In this document: positions 48,909 through 58,835 of the stretch, one piece after another | Layout of the letters: the number at the start of each line of letters is the position of its first letter | Numbering within the stretch: the first letter of the stretch is position 1 | Source: Ligilactobacillus animalis KCTC 3501 = DSM 20602 | GTDB taxonomy: Bacteria > Bacillota > Bacilli > Lactobacillales > Lactobacillaceae | Reading direction: 5' to 3' | NCBI RefSeq assembly: GCF_001434535.1 | Contig: NZ_AYYW01000025.1 | Coordinates: forward strand, 186,263-250,262 | DNA: 64,000 nucleotides | Notes under the pieces: model-generated | Databases searched by the model: none | What the model saw: only the letters and a program-made list of their open reading frames with translations | Told to the model about the DNA's origin: nothing | Translations under genes and position numbers: made by a program

Positions 48909-48937
48909 ATTTTACAGGATAAAAGCTAAGGTTTCAA
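48909..48937 (-). promoter_or_regulatory. murA2-rho promoter
   Basis: -35 TTGAAA (48932-48937), 17-nt spacer, -10 TAAAAT (48909-48914). The block from the -10 into the transcript is nearly the same as in the pyrG promoter. It is about 100 bp upstream of the murA2 ATG. Confidence 0.65.
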
Positions 48938-48989
48938 TGTAAATTAGTGCTTTATCAGTGAAATATCTTAGCTAATTTTTAAATTACAC

Positions 48990-49034
48990 TAAAACAGCAT
49001 TGCAATTCGAAATATATTTCAAATCACAATGCTA
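48990..49034 (-). terminator. Terminator of the lipoprotein gene
   Basis: AGCATTG/CAATGCT outer stem with ATTTGAAATATATTTCGAAT pairing inside, then GTTTTAG on the minus strand. Confidence 0.55.
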
Positions 49035-49043
49035 AAAATCAGC

Positions 49044-49466
49044 TCACCTGAGCAGCGTATATTCAATTTCCCCGTTATTACATACCGCTAACAGCACATT
49101 ATTCGGATCATTTGCTTTAAGGTAGATCTTAGCGTTACTTTCTTGGCTGATAATTTTTGAAATTGGAACGAGTTGGTTTTGGATATAGCCATCTTTATCA
49201 TTATTTCGTAAATTTCCCAATAGCGAACCATCCCTCGGTATCACTTGATAGCCCGCTTTAAATGGACTTATATCGACTTTTATCCCTCTTTGAGCGTATA
49301 GTTTTATTATCCTTTTTTCTTTTGAAGTATCTTCCGGCTCACTCTTAAATACTTTTTCAGATCTCGAAGTATGCTGCTCTCTTTTAGGTGCGGAGCTGTT
49401 CCCACACCCACTTAGCACACTGATCATTGTTGCAATAAGTAAAAATATTGACCATTTTTTAGCCAT
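49044..49466 (-). CDS. Small lipoprotein of unknown function
   Basis: About 140 aa from the Met at 49466 (MAKKWSIFLLIATMISVLSGC), a signal peptide with lipobox LSGC. Charged Ser/Lys/Glu linker, then YAQRGIKVDISPF and GSLLGNLRNN. The family is not recognised. Monocistronic; no neighbour explains it. Confidence 0.75.
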   Translation of the reverse strand: MAKKWSIFLLIATMISVLSGCGNSSAPKREQHTSRSEKVFKSEPEDTSKEKRIIKLYAQRGIKVDISPFKAGYQVIPRDGSLLGNLRNNDKDGYIQNQLVPISKIISQESNAKIYLKANDPNNVLLAVCNNGEIEYTLLR

Positions 49467-49545
49467 CACTAACCTTCTCACTTAGTCATTTTACGCTGAT
49501 CCTACTACTTATCGCTGTTAACTACAACTCAATAATTATAGCTAT

Positions 49546-49576
49546 TAAAAAAAGCACCTCAAATTGAAGTGCTTTT
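49546..49576 (-). terminator. pyrG terminator
   Basis: AAGCAC-TC/GA-GTGCTT stem with T7 tail on the minus strand. Confidence 0.82.
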
Positions 49577-49583
49577 AAATGGT

Positions 49584-51206
<1,623 letters not shown>

Positions 51207-51232
51207 TTATCAGGGTAGAACTAACAAAAATA

Positions 51233-51309
51233 ACAAGCTCCCTATTCATCTCTTAGAATAGGGAGCTTGCCTTGCCGTACGTCTGACTTCACCTATAAGT
51301 GAAGCGCCC
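51233..51309 (-). promoter_or_regulatory. pyrG attenuator leader
   Basis: The transcript is predicted to begin GGGC (51309-51306) and contains a strong terminator 51233-51270: CAAGCTCCCTATTC/GAATAGGGAGCTTG, then TTATTTTTG. GGG at +1 and a C/U-rich GCUCCC in the 5' arm are the two elements used in Bacillus pyrG, where low CTP makes polymerase add extra Gs that pair with that arm and prevent termination. Confidence 0.8.
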
Positions 51310-51316
51310 ATATTGA

Positions 51317-51345
51317 ATTTTACATAAAACACTGCTTGACGTCAA
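51317..51345 (-). promoter_or_regulatory. pyrG promoter
   Basis: -35 TTGACG (51340-51345), 17-nt spacer, -10 TAAAAT (51317-51322), start seven bases later at a GGG. Confidence 0.75.
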
Positions 51346-51356
51346 GCACAAAATTA

Positions 51357-51926
51357 TTAATCTTCTAAATCAGCATCTGATAATTCAGTCAACTGACCTT
51401 CGATCCCATCTGGAAGATCATCTTCTTCATCTTCTGGATCGTCGATATCGCTTAGATCTTTGCTATAAGCTTTTAATTCGCGATCTTCATCATCATCGTC
51501 GTCATCGTCATAATCATCATCTAGATCGACATCTTCTGGATCATCATCATTGTAATCGATCACGTCATCATCGTCAGTCGCATCAGCCAAGAAAGCATTG
51601 ACTTTCTTACGCTTCTTGCGTGGACGAGTTTCTTCTTCGTCTTCAGAGTGAACGAGTGCTTCGTCGATCGATTCAAATGGATACCATGAGCGTAAGCCCC
51701 AAAGATTATCCCCTAAAGAGATGAAGCTGCCATCAACATTTAAATCTGTATAAAATTGCGCTAAACGGTCACGGATCTCTTGGTCGCTCTTACCAAGATA
51801 TTCTTGAATTGCATTTGTTAAGTCAGCAAAGGCCATCACATCACCTTTTTGACTTAAAATTGCGTGTGCAACTTCGACCATTGATAATTCATTGCGGTTA
51901 GCATCTTTGAATTTTTCTAGCTCCAA
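51357..51926 (-). CDS. rpoE: DNA-directed RNA polymerase delta subunit
   Basis: About 189 aa. Start probably TTG at 51926 (MELEKFKDANRNELSMVEVAHAIL); the frame can extend to a GTG at 51947. N-terminal HARE-HTH domain (about 1-90), then a very acidic Asp/Glu tail with a DDYDDDDDDDE run that recycles RNA polymerase and displaces nucleic acid. Gap of 175 bp to pyrG holds the pyrG promoter. Confidence 0.94.
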   Translation of the reverse strand: MELEKFKDANRNELSMVEVAHAILSQKGDVMAFADLTNAIQEYLGKSDQEIRDRLAQFYTDLNVDGSFISLGDNLWGLRSWYPFESIDEALVHSEDEEETRPRKKRKKVNAFLADATDDDDVIDYNDDDPEDVDLDDDYDDDDDDDEDRELKAYSKDLSDIDDPEDEEDDLPDGIEGQLTELSDADLED

Positions 51927-51970
51927 ACTGGTACACGTCCTTTCCACAGTTTACTCTTCATCTTACAATA

Positions 51971-52387
51971 TTAAGCCTTGAATTGCAATTCTAATTTGTA
52001 TTCTCCCAATAATTCTTCACCCGAATATAAGAGATATTCCACCTTTAACTCACCGCTAGTTTCAGCAAGCTGTTCATATCTGTAAGTCGTACACTTGACC
52101 GCCAACGGAATGATCCCATAAGCTGTCTTATACTTAGCATTGGTTTGCTGACCCTCAGCTAAATTTAATTGCAAAGCTAACTCCTTTTGGTGTCTAGTCA
52201 GCAATAATTCAGCTGGCTTGATCTTTAAAATCGTTTGGGCGCCAGCTTTAGCCTCGGTATACCGCAAATATACCGTTTCTCCCTTACGCGTCAACTCACC
52301 CTGTTCGAGCAATTCAAATTTTTCGATCTCACCCGCCTGAGTTTGGACCGTTTTTAATTTTATTTCCACTGGTACTTGCATTGTCAA
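51971..52387 (-). CDS. DUF1934 family calycin-like protein
   Basis: 138 aa beta-barrel protein (YwiB-like). VPVEIKLKTVQTQAG, GETVYLRYTEA and the C-terminal YLLYSGEELLGEYKLELQF match the family. Start is a TTG at 52387 (GGGG 9 nt upstream) or the ATG two codons on. Upstream of rpoE as in many Lactobacillales. Function unknown. Confidence 0.82.
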   Translation of the reverse strand: MTMQVPVEIKLKTVQTQAGEIEKFELLEQGELTRKGETVYLRYTEAKAGAQTILKIKPAELLLTRHQKELALQLNLAEGQQTNAKYKTAYGIIPLAVKCTTYRYEQLAETSGELKVEYLLYSGEELLGEYKLELQFKA

Positions 52388-52500
52388 AACGCTCTACCCC
52401 ATTTCTAAACATGTACAATTGATCACTCAACGTATATACTTATTATAACAATAATTATTACGAAGGGGGCTTTAAAATCACAACTCGCTATACCTCAAAA

Positions 52501-53814
52501 ATGTTGCCGTTAGAAAAAGTCTTGCGCGACCCGATCCATGACTATATCTATATCAAACACCAAGTCATTCTCGACCTGATCAACACCCGCGAGTTCCAAC
52601 GTTTGCGTCGGATCAAACAACTGGGAACGACCAATTACACCTTCCATAGTGCCGAGCATTCCCGCTTTACACACTCGGTCGGTGTTTACGAGATCACCCG
52701 TCGGATCTGTGATCTATTTGCACGAAACTACGCCACTAAAATATCGGGTGATGGTGGTTGGGATGATAACGAGCGCTTAGTAGCATTATGCGCTGCACTT
52801 CTACACGATGTAGGACATGGCGCTTACTCACATACTTTTGAACATATTTTTGAAACCGACCATGAAGAAATGACCCGCACGATCATCACATCAGAAAATA
52901 CCCAGATCAATGCGGTCTTAAAACAAGTCGCACCTGACTTTCCCGAAAAAGTTGCCAGCGTGATCGCTAAGACTTACCCCAATCTCCAAGTCGTGCAAAT
53001 GATCTCTAGTCAGATCGACGCTGACCGGATGGATTATCTTTTACGCGATTCGTATTTCACTGGGGCTAACTATGGAACATTTGATCTGACGCGGATCTTA
53101 CGCGTCATGCGCCCAAGTAAAAATGGGATCGTCTTTGAATACAGCGGGATGCATGCAGTCGAAGATTACATCATCAGTCGCCTTCAAATGTATCAACAAG
53201 TCTATTTCCATCCCGTTTCCCGCTCAATGGAAGTTATTCTGGGCCATTTGCTCAAGCGAGCTAAAGACCTCTATTTAGCTGGTAAATTACCAAAAGATTT
53301 TGCCGCCGAGTTTTTACAGCCTTTCTTCGAAAAAGATTTTACACTAGCCGATTACTTGCGCCTTGACGATGGGATCTTAAATACTTGCTTTGAAAACTGG
53401 CGGACTGCCAAAGATCCGATCCTAAGTGACTTAGCCCAACGTTTCTTAGATCGTCAGCCTTTAAAATCAGTGCGCGTCACAGAAGAACAAGCTGATCTAT
53501 TACCAAAATTAGCCTCACTCGTGACCAATTCAGGCTATGACGCTAATTACTACACTGCAACTAATGATAGTTTCAACTTACCCTATGCGCTTTATGATTC
53601 TAAAGCTAAGATCAATTTGATCCAGCCAAATGGCGACCTAGAAGAACTATCCGAGGTCTCACCTCTAGTCAAGGCTGTGACTGATAAAGAACTGGGTGAC
53701 GAACGTTTCTTCTTTCCAAAACAAATGTTAGGTACTCCTGAAGACCAACAAGAAGTCTTCCAACCTTACTATCAAGAATTTTCAGAGCACATTAAAAATG
53801 ACCGGCTCATCTAA
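52501..53814 (+). CDS. HD-domain phosphohydrolase (YwfO-like)
   Basis: 437 aa from the first ATG. HD metal motif: HSRFTHSVGVYEI (H55 region) and ALLHDVGHGAYSHTFEH (about 98-114), typical of SAMHD1/dGTPase-like nucleotide phosphohydrolases. The ATG at 52501 has no ribosome site, whereas GGGGG (52465-52469) is 7 nt upstream of an in-frame ATC at 52477; between them the codons read TTRYTSK, which resembles the N terminus of related proteins. So the true start may be ATC 52477 (445 aa) or a mutated ATG. Confidence 0.85.
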   Translation: MLPLEKVLRDPIHDYIYIKHQVILDLINTREFQRLRRIKQLGTTNYTFHSAEHSRFTHSVGVYEITRRICDLFARNYATKISGDGGWDDNERLVALCAALLHDVGHGAYSHTFEHIFETDHEEMTRTIITSENTQINAVLKQVAPDFPEKVASVIAKTYPNLQVVQMISSQIDADRMDYLLRDSYFTGANYGTFDLTRILRVMRPSKNGIVFEYSGMHAVEDYIISRLQMYQQVYFHPVSRSMEVILGHLLKRAKDLYLAGKLPKDFAAEFLQPFFEKDFTLADYLRLDDGILNTCFENWRTAKDPILSDLAQRFLDRQPLKSVRVTEEQADLLPKLASLVTNSGYDANYYTATNDSFNLPYALYDSKAKINLIQPNGDLEELSEVSPLVKAVTDKELGDERFFFPKQMLGTPEDQQEVFQPYYQEFSEHIKNDRLI

Positions 53815-53834
53815 TGCAGTGGCCAGTGGATAAC

Positions 53835-53875
53835 GAAGGCCCCATCGTGATGCAAAACATCATGATGGGGCCTTC
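53835..53875. terminator. Bidirectional terminator
   Basis: GAAGGCCCCATC-TGATG/CATCA-GATGGGGCCTTC, 17 paired bases, between the convergent HD and DUF3899 genes. Confidence 0.85.
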
Positions 53876-53880
53876 ATTGG

Positions 53881-54249
53881 TTATAGTGTCACAATGACAG
53901 CTAAAATTATCATAAAACTCCCTAAAAGCAAGCAATTGAAGCTAAACTTTTTAAAATGGATCGGTGCATTTTTCTTCTCTGAAGCTACCCGCTTGATGTC
54001 GATCTTGCGTTTGGCAAATTCTTCATCACTTTCACCCTTGCGTTGGCGTTGGAACCAACCAGCCAACAAGTTAGCGTGTAGTAAAATGTCAAACATCATT
54101 AAACACAATAACGCTAATCCACTCATAAATAAAATATCTGAAACTAAAATATGGTTGCTAGTCAAACGCCCAATGATCGTTAAAAGCAACACGATCCCTG
54201 CGATCACTAGATCACCTTTGAGCCAAATGTTTTCTTTGACAAATTGCAT
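53881..54249 (-). CDS. DUF3899 family membrane protein
   Basis: 122 aa, three hydrophobic segments (LVIAGIVLLLTIIGRL, ILFMSGLALLCLMMFDILL, FNCLLLGSFMIILAVIVTL) around a charged cytoplasmic loop. Function unknown. Starts 23 bp after the lipoprotein gene, same strand, likely co-transcribed. Confidence 0.8.
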   Translation of the reverse strand: MQFVKENIWLKGDLVIAGIVLLLTIIGRLTSNHILVSDILFMSGLALLCLMMFDILLHANLLAGWFQRQRKGESDEEFAKRKIDIKRVASEKKNAPIHFKKFSFNCLLLGSFMIILAVIVTL

Positions 54250-54272
54250 TCTCTTTTCTCACCCATTATTTA

Positions 54273-55277
54273 TTAATTAAGTTTTTCGTACTGTCCACTG
54301 ACTTCATTTAACTTTTGTGCCACTCCACTGGTCAGGTCAAATTGATACATACCTTTCAAATTGGAAACTTGCGGATCGCTTGGACTGGTATGTCTGATCT
54401 CGATCTGGTAGTGACCATTACCGAGGTCTTGAACATAATATTGGTCACCGGCTTCTTGTGGGATCGCAGTCGCCTTACGAAAAGCACTCAAGACATCTTG
54501 GTTGCTCATCTTAGCTGACATTGAGGAGACAGCCTCACTTGGAGCACTGGCGATCTCGCTACCAGTTTCTTTTTTATACTCTGAACTCAGTAACTTCGAG
54601 CTCCGGGCGTTAGTGTATCCAGCCTTAGACGTTGCGTTATTTGAAGTAGTTACCTCACTTGTACTAGTAGCGGTACTACTTTGTTCAGAGCTAGTCGTCG
54701 CTTGTGCTGAAGCGATCTTGGCTTTATAGCCACCTTCTTTTTCTTGTAACATCGCCACAGCTTGATACTTACTAGAAAGCGAATCTAACGCTTGTAAACT
54801 ACCGCCCGCTGCTTGATAAGCACCAGCTTGATAGTATTGTTCAACTTCATCGGCATAATGTTTAGCCAACTTTACGGCTTGATATTCTTTTTCAAGTTCA
54901 TTGACTTGTTTGACTAAAGCTGTCGGTGATTCAACTTTCTCTAATTGAGCTAAGTATTTCTCCGCTTCGGTCAACTTAGCTGCGGTCACAGCCTTTTTAG
55001 CTGCCAAGAGCGAAGCAAGATCAGCTTTTAATTCCCGCACACGTGCTGGGGCCTGCTTGATATTTTTGATCTTATTCAACTCATCATAAGCTTGCTTATT
55101 TTCACCTGATTCCAAATATGAAAGTGCATCTTGATAGCGTTCATTGACTTTGGCTTGAACTGTTTGACTAGTGCTTTCGCTAGTCTTAGTCTCTGTTTGA
55201 CGATTCGAACAGGCACTCAAGATAAATAGCACACTAAAAAGCAAACAGCCCAACGTTAATATTCTTTGTTTTTTCAT
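54273..55277 (-). CDS. Lipoprotein with coiled-coil/TPR-like helices
   Basis: 334 aa. Signal peptide and lipobox LILSACSN-type (FILSAC, Cys23). Helical repeat region about 48-200 (DALSYLESGENKQAYDELNKIK, AEKYLAQLEK), a Ser/Thr/Ala-rich linker (SSEQSSTATSTSEVTTSNN), then a C-terminal domain with VLSAFRKAT and YQIEIRHTSPSD. Extracellular, membrane-anchored. Family not identified; possible role in wall or protein folding. Confidence 0.75.
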   Translation of the reverse strand: MKKQRILTLGCLLFSVLFILSACSNRQTETKTSESTSQTVQAKVNERYQDALSYLESGENKQAYDELNKIKNIKQAPARVRELKADLASLLAAKKAVTAAKLTEAEKYLAQLEKVESPTALVKQVNELEKEYQAVKLAKHYADEVEQYYQAGAYQAAGGSLQALDSLSSKYQAVAMLQEKEGGYKAKIASAQATTSSEQSSTATSTSEVTTSNNATSKAGYTNARSSKLLSSEYKKETGSEIASAPSEAVSSMSAKMSNQDVLSAFRKATAIPQEAGDQYYVQDLGNGHYQIEIRHTSPSDPQVSNLKGMYQFDLTSGVAQKLNEVSGQYEKLN

Positions 55278-55370
55278 AACTATCAGCCGACTATTAAAAA
55301 ATAGCTTTTCCTTTCCGCTTTAAACAAACAGCATAATGATCTTACAGTTACATTATACCATTTTGCGCAC

Positions 55371-56138
55371 TTATTTATCGATCTGGGCTCGTTTTTCATT
55401 GAGCTTTTTCCCGACCAAATACGTTGTGATCCAGATCACCAAGATCACAGCGATTGCTGAACAAAGTACCGCTAAGCATTCTTTGACAAAGATCTTGGAA
55501 TTTAAGTAATAACTAAAGCCTGCCTCTAATTTGTACAACAAAATAAATAGCGCTAGATCACTGCCAAACATTCCAAAAAATAACGTATTAAACGTCATCC
55601 CCATGATCTGAAAGCCGATCGTTTTACCACTTTTGAAGACCTCGGGTAAAGTGATCGTCGGTCTTTGTTCGATCAATTCATTTAACCCACTTGCGACCGC
55701 GATCGCAGCTTCTGCAATTGCCCCTAAAGTACTCAAGACTGTTGTGGCAATGATCAACTGCTCGAAATTGACTCCGACCAAAAGATCAAACGCCTCGATC
55801 TCTTCGGATTGCTCGTTAGCAAAACCCTTGATCTGAGCGAAATGATCCAGCGGAATGATCAAGATCAGCATCACGATCAACACGATCAACGTCGCCTTAA
55901 AAGCAATATTGGCCGTTTTTTCATCCTTATTTCCCATATAGATCGTGATCGCTAGGATACAAACTCCCGCAAAAAAGGCGACCCAGACTGGAGGCAAACC
56001 ACCCGTGATCAAGATGACTGTTATAAACAAAATGACAAAGTTGAATACGGCACTAAAAAATGCAGTTAGACCAGCTTTACCACCAACAAGTAACATCAAA
56101 CCTGCTAAAATAAGCGTTAAAATACTAATTGCCGACAT
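55371..56138 (-). CDS. YibE/F family membrane protein, second of pair
   Basis: 255 aa, about seven membrane helices. TVLSTLGAIAEAAIAVASGLNEL and the C-terminal CLAVLCSAIAVILVIWITTYLVG match YibE/F; the family is membrane-bound with unknown function. Starts 2 bp after the upstream YibE/F gene, implying a complex of the two. Confidence 0.85.
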   Translation of the reverse strand: MSAISILTLILAGLMLLVGGKAGLTAFFSAVFNFVILFITVILITGGLPPVWVAFFAGVCILAITIYMGNKDEKTANIAFKATLIVLIVMLILIIPLDHFAQIKGFANEQSEEIEAFDLLVGVNFEQLIIATTVLSTLGAIAEAAIAVASGLNELIEQRPTITLPEVFKSGKTIGFQIMGMTFNTLFFGMFGSDLALFILLYKLEAGFSYYLNSKIFVKECLAVLCSAIAVILVIWITTYLVGKKLNEKRAQIDK

Positions 56139-56139
56139 T

Positions 56140-57234
56140 TTACTTCCCCCCTAAAAACTGGGCACTTAAAAAACTAGCTAACGGAACAGTCAAAACGATC
56201 CCGATCCCACTGATCAACGCTTGGACGATCCCTAAAGCCATGGTCCACTCAAACGTATAAGCGATACTGTTACCCGTCTTGAAATATAAGACCGACATCG
56301 CAAACGTTTCTGCAAAAAAGATCAGCAACAAAACATTGACTAGTGGTCCCATGACCGAACGTCCGATCACTTGACCCGATTTAAATAATTGTTGTTTCGT
56401 CAATTCGGGTTGGCTGCGTTTCATCTCAAAAAGTGTTGAAACGATATCAGTCGCCGCATCCATAACTGCTCCTAACAAACCGATCACTGTCGCCGCTAAG
56501 AAAAGTTGCTTAGGTGATTGGGTCGCAAAATCTAAAGCTTCATAGTGCACGCCTTTACTCTTAGTAAAATACAGAACTAAACAGCCAATGACTAACGCAC
56601 TAGTCGTCCCAAGAAAGATCGCCAAAAAAGTCACGCTAAATTGCTTGTTTAGCCCGATCACTAACGCCAGGGATAATGCGGTAAAAAGCAAGGCCGCTAT
56701 TGCAAAAAGCCAAAAGAAGTTCGTCAGATTCAAGAAGACATCTACTTGAACTATCAATAAAAACAAGACGAAATTTAAGATCACGCTCAACAACGAACGT
56801 ATCCCTTGAAACTGCATCGTTAAATACAGTAAGACTACGACTGCCCAACTCAGCATTATCAAATAGACATCACGTTTATAGTGTGAGATCACGATGTCTT
56901 TTTGTCCACGATGTTCATGGATATTGACAAATATTTGTTGCCCTAGATGATATTTTTGATCAAGTCCACCTGATCTTGAATAAGTATTGTTGACTTTAAA
57001 ACTTTGCCCGCGGTATTTACCATTCAATATCTCTAACGTCAAGGTCTGCTGGGTCGTCTCATCGCTGTTATTATACACATCGGTCGTTTTTTCCGGTGCA
57101 GCTTGCTTAACAGCGACCACTTTTCCGATCGGTTGTTGATATAAAAAAGCATCATTGCGCAAAAACAAATATAAACATAGGCAACTGACCAAGATCAAGG
57201 CTAGCTTGAGCCATGTTTTGGTGTTGACTTTCAT
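56140..57234 (-). CDS. YibE/F family membrane protein, first of pair
   Basis: About 364 aa from the Met at 57234 (TTTGGAGGGACTAAA upstream). N-terminal helix, an extracellular beta domain (about 30-125: TLEILNGKYRGQSFKVNNTYS, IFVNIHEHRGQKDIVIS), then seven helices with VIGLLGAVMDAATDIVSTLFE, the YibE/F core. Operon with 55371-56138. Transporter or signalling role is unproven. Confidence 0.85.
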   Translation of the reverse strand: MKVNTKTWLKLALILVSCLCLYLFLRNDAFLYQQPIGKVVAVKQAAPEKTTDVYNNSDETTQQTLTLEILNGKYRGQSFKVNNTYSRSGGLDQKYHLGQQIFVNIHEHRGQKDIVISHYKRDVYLIMLSWAVVVLLYLTMQFQGIRSLLSVILNFVLFLLIVQVDVFLNLTNFFWLFAIAALLFTALSLALVIGLNKQFSVTFLAIFLGTTSALVIGCLVLYFTKSKGVHYEALDFATQSPKQLFLAATVIGLLGAVMDAATDIVSTLFEMKRSQPELTKQQLFKSGQVIGRSVMGPLVNVLLLIFFAETFAMSVLYFKTGNSIAYTFEWTMALGIVQALISGIGIVLTVPLASFLSAQFLGGK

Positions 57235-57328
57235 TTTAGTCCCTCCAAAAATCAGTTTATTTAACCATATCACAACTTAGCCTCTAACATGTTAAAATAT
57301 ATCTAAACTTTGAAAAGGATGTGCCCCA

Positions 57329-58294
57329 ATGAAAACGTCTGAACGTGTTTTAGAGTTATTGACAAGAAGTGAAACTTATCTTTCTGGGCAAGAATTAGCT
57401 GACCGTTTACAGCTCACCCGAGCCGCGATCTGGAAAGCGATCAAACAACTAAAAGAAGCTGGCTATCAGATCGACAGCAAACCACATGTGGGCTACCGCT
57501 ACACCGATAGTGACACTTTGAATCAAACGGCGATCTTACAGGCTCTTTCTTCAGACTTAGACCTAGAACTCCAAGTATTTGACTCTCTTCCTTCGACTAA
57601 TCTCAAAGCCAAAGAACTTGGATTAAACACTACGTTACAAACGCCACTAGTTGTGATCGCCGACCACCAAACAGCTGGCTATGGACGCTATCAACGAGAT
57701 TTTATCTCACCTAAAAACACAGGGATCTATCTCAGTATCCTCTTAGCCAACAAGAGCACTGATTTTGACCCTGGTCTACTTACGACGGCCACTGCCATCG
57801 CGGTCACGCGCACCTTAGAGAAAACACTGGCGCTAACCCCCACGATCAAATGGGTCAACGATGTCTTAGTCGATGATAAGAAGATCTGCGGTATCCTAAC
57901 TGAAGGGATCGCTGATCTAGAGACCCAAAGTTTGAGCCAAGTCGTTGTTGGGACTGGGATCAACTTTTTGACCGAGATCTCAACTTTTCCCCCTGAGCTT
58001 CAAGCGCGCGTTGGAACTTTAGCCCCCTATGTCAAAAAAAATCGGCTCTCACGTAATCGTTTCATCGCAATTTATCTAAATGAATTCTTCAAAATCTACC
58101 AAAATTATACGACTGGTTCTTTTATGGATGAATACCGAGCTCACTGTGAATTGATCGGCAAACATGTCACTATCCAACGCCCGACCGGTACCTTAGAAGC
58201 ACAAGTGATCGACATCAATGACCACGGTGCCTTAGTCTTAAAGAACGGACAAGTCTTGAATTCTGGTGAAGTTATCAAAGTTAGGAAGGTGTAA
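57329..58294 (+). CDS. birA: Bifunctional biotin ligase/biotin operon repressor
   Basis: 321 aa. N-terminal winged helix (RLQLTRAAIWKAIKQLKEAGY, about 24-45), biotin-AMP site GYGRYQRDFISPKNTGIYLSIL (about 117-138), catalytic Lys in KWVNDVLVDDKKICGILTEG and a C-terminal SH3-like domain. Attaches biotin to carboxylases; the HTH suggests it also represses biotin uptake genes. Ribosome site AAAGGATG. Confidence 0.93.
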   Translation: MKTSERVLELLTRSETYLSGQELADRLQLTRAAIWKAIKQLKEAGYQIDSKPHVGYRYTDSDTLNQTAILQALSSDLDLELQVFDSLPSTNLKAKELGLNTTLQTPLVVIADHQTAGYGRYQRDFISPKNTGIYLSILLANKSTDFDPGLLTTATAIAVTRTLEKTLALTPTIKWVNDVLVDDKKICGILTEGIADLETQSLSQVVVGTGINFLTEISTFPPELQARVGTLAPYVKKNRLSRNRFIAIYLNEFFKIYQNYTTGSFMDEYRAHCELIGKHVTIQRPTGTLEAQVIDINDHGALVLKNGQVLNSGEVIKVRKV

Positions 58295-58299
58295 TAAGT

Positions 58300-58767
58300 A
58301 TGAAGATTATTTTTGTTTGTCTGGGAAATATCTGTCGCTCCCCGATGGCTGAAGCAATGTTTAAAGAGATGATCTCTTCAGCTGGACTGAGTTCTCAGAT
58401 CCAAGTTGATTCGGCCGCTACAAGCACATACGAGCTCGGATCGCTTCCTGATAGTCGCACGGTCAAAGAACTGGCCAAACACAGGCTACCAGCCACTGGT
58501 ATGATCGCCCGCCAACTAGATGAAACTGATTTTAACAGTGCTGACCTTATCTTAGTCATGGATAAAAATAACCTGCGGGATGCTAAACGAATGGCACCTG
58601 ATAAAAAAGCCGCTGATAAGGTCAAATTAGTCTACTCACTAACTCCAGACAAAGAAGATCATGTCGTTGCCGATCCCTGGTATACCGGCGATTTTTCAAC
58701 GACCTATGCTGATCTAAGTGAGGCTTTACCTCATTGGCTCGAATATCTAAAAAAGAAATTGAAATAG
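58300..58767 (+). CDS. Low-molecular-weight protein tyrosine phosphatase
   Basis: 155 aa. P-loop VCLGNICRSPMAE with nucleophile Cys7, Arg13, and general acid Asp in VADPWYTGDF (about residue 125). Starts 6 bp after birA, same strand. Substrate not predictable; relatives dephosphorylate tyrosine kinases or arginine-phosphate. Confidence 0.92.
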   Translation: MKIIFVCLGNICRSPMAEAMFKEMISSAGLSSQIQVDSAATSTYELGSLPDSRTVKELAKHRLPATGMIARQLDETDFNSADLILVMDKNNLRDAKRMAPDKKAADKVKLVYSLTPDKEDHVVADPWYTGDFSTTYADLSEALPHWLEYLKKKLK

Positions 58768-58774
58768 CCAGCTA

Positions 58775-58824
58775 AATAACGCGAGACCGACCAAGCTGTG
58801 TACTTGAGCGGTCCCGCGTTATTT
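58775..58824. terminator. Bidirectional terminator
   Basis: AATAACGCG-GACCG/CGGTC-CGCGTTATT, 14 paired bases, between convergent genes. Confidence 0.82.
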
Positions 58825-58835
58825 GAACTGTTTTT

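Noticed and set aside
51440..51600. Repeat tract suggesting a tandem repeat element
   Set aside because: It encodes the acidic Asp/Glu tail normal for the RNA polymerase delta subunit.
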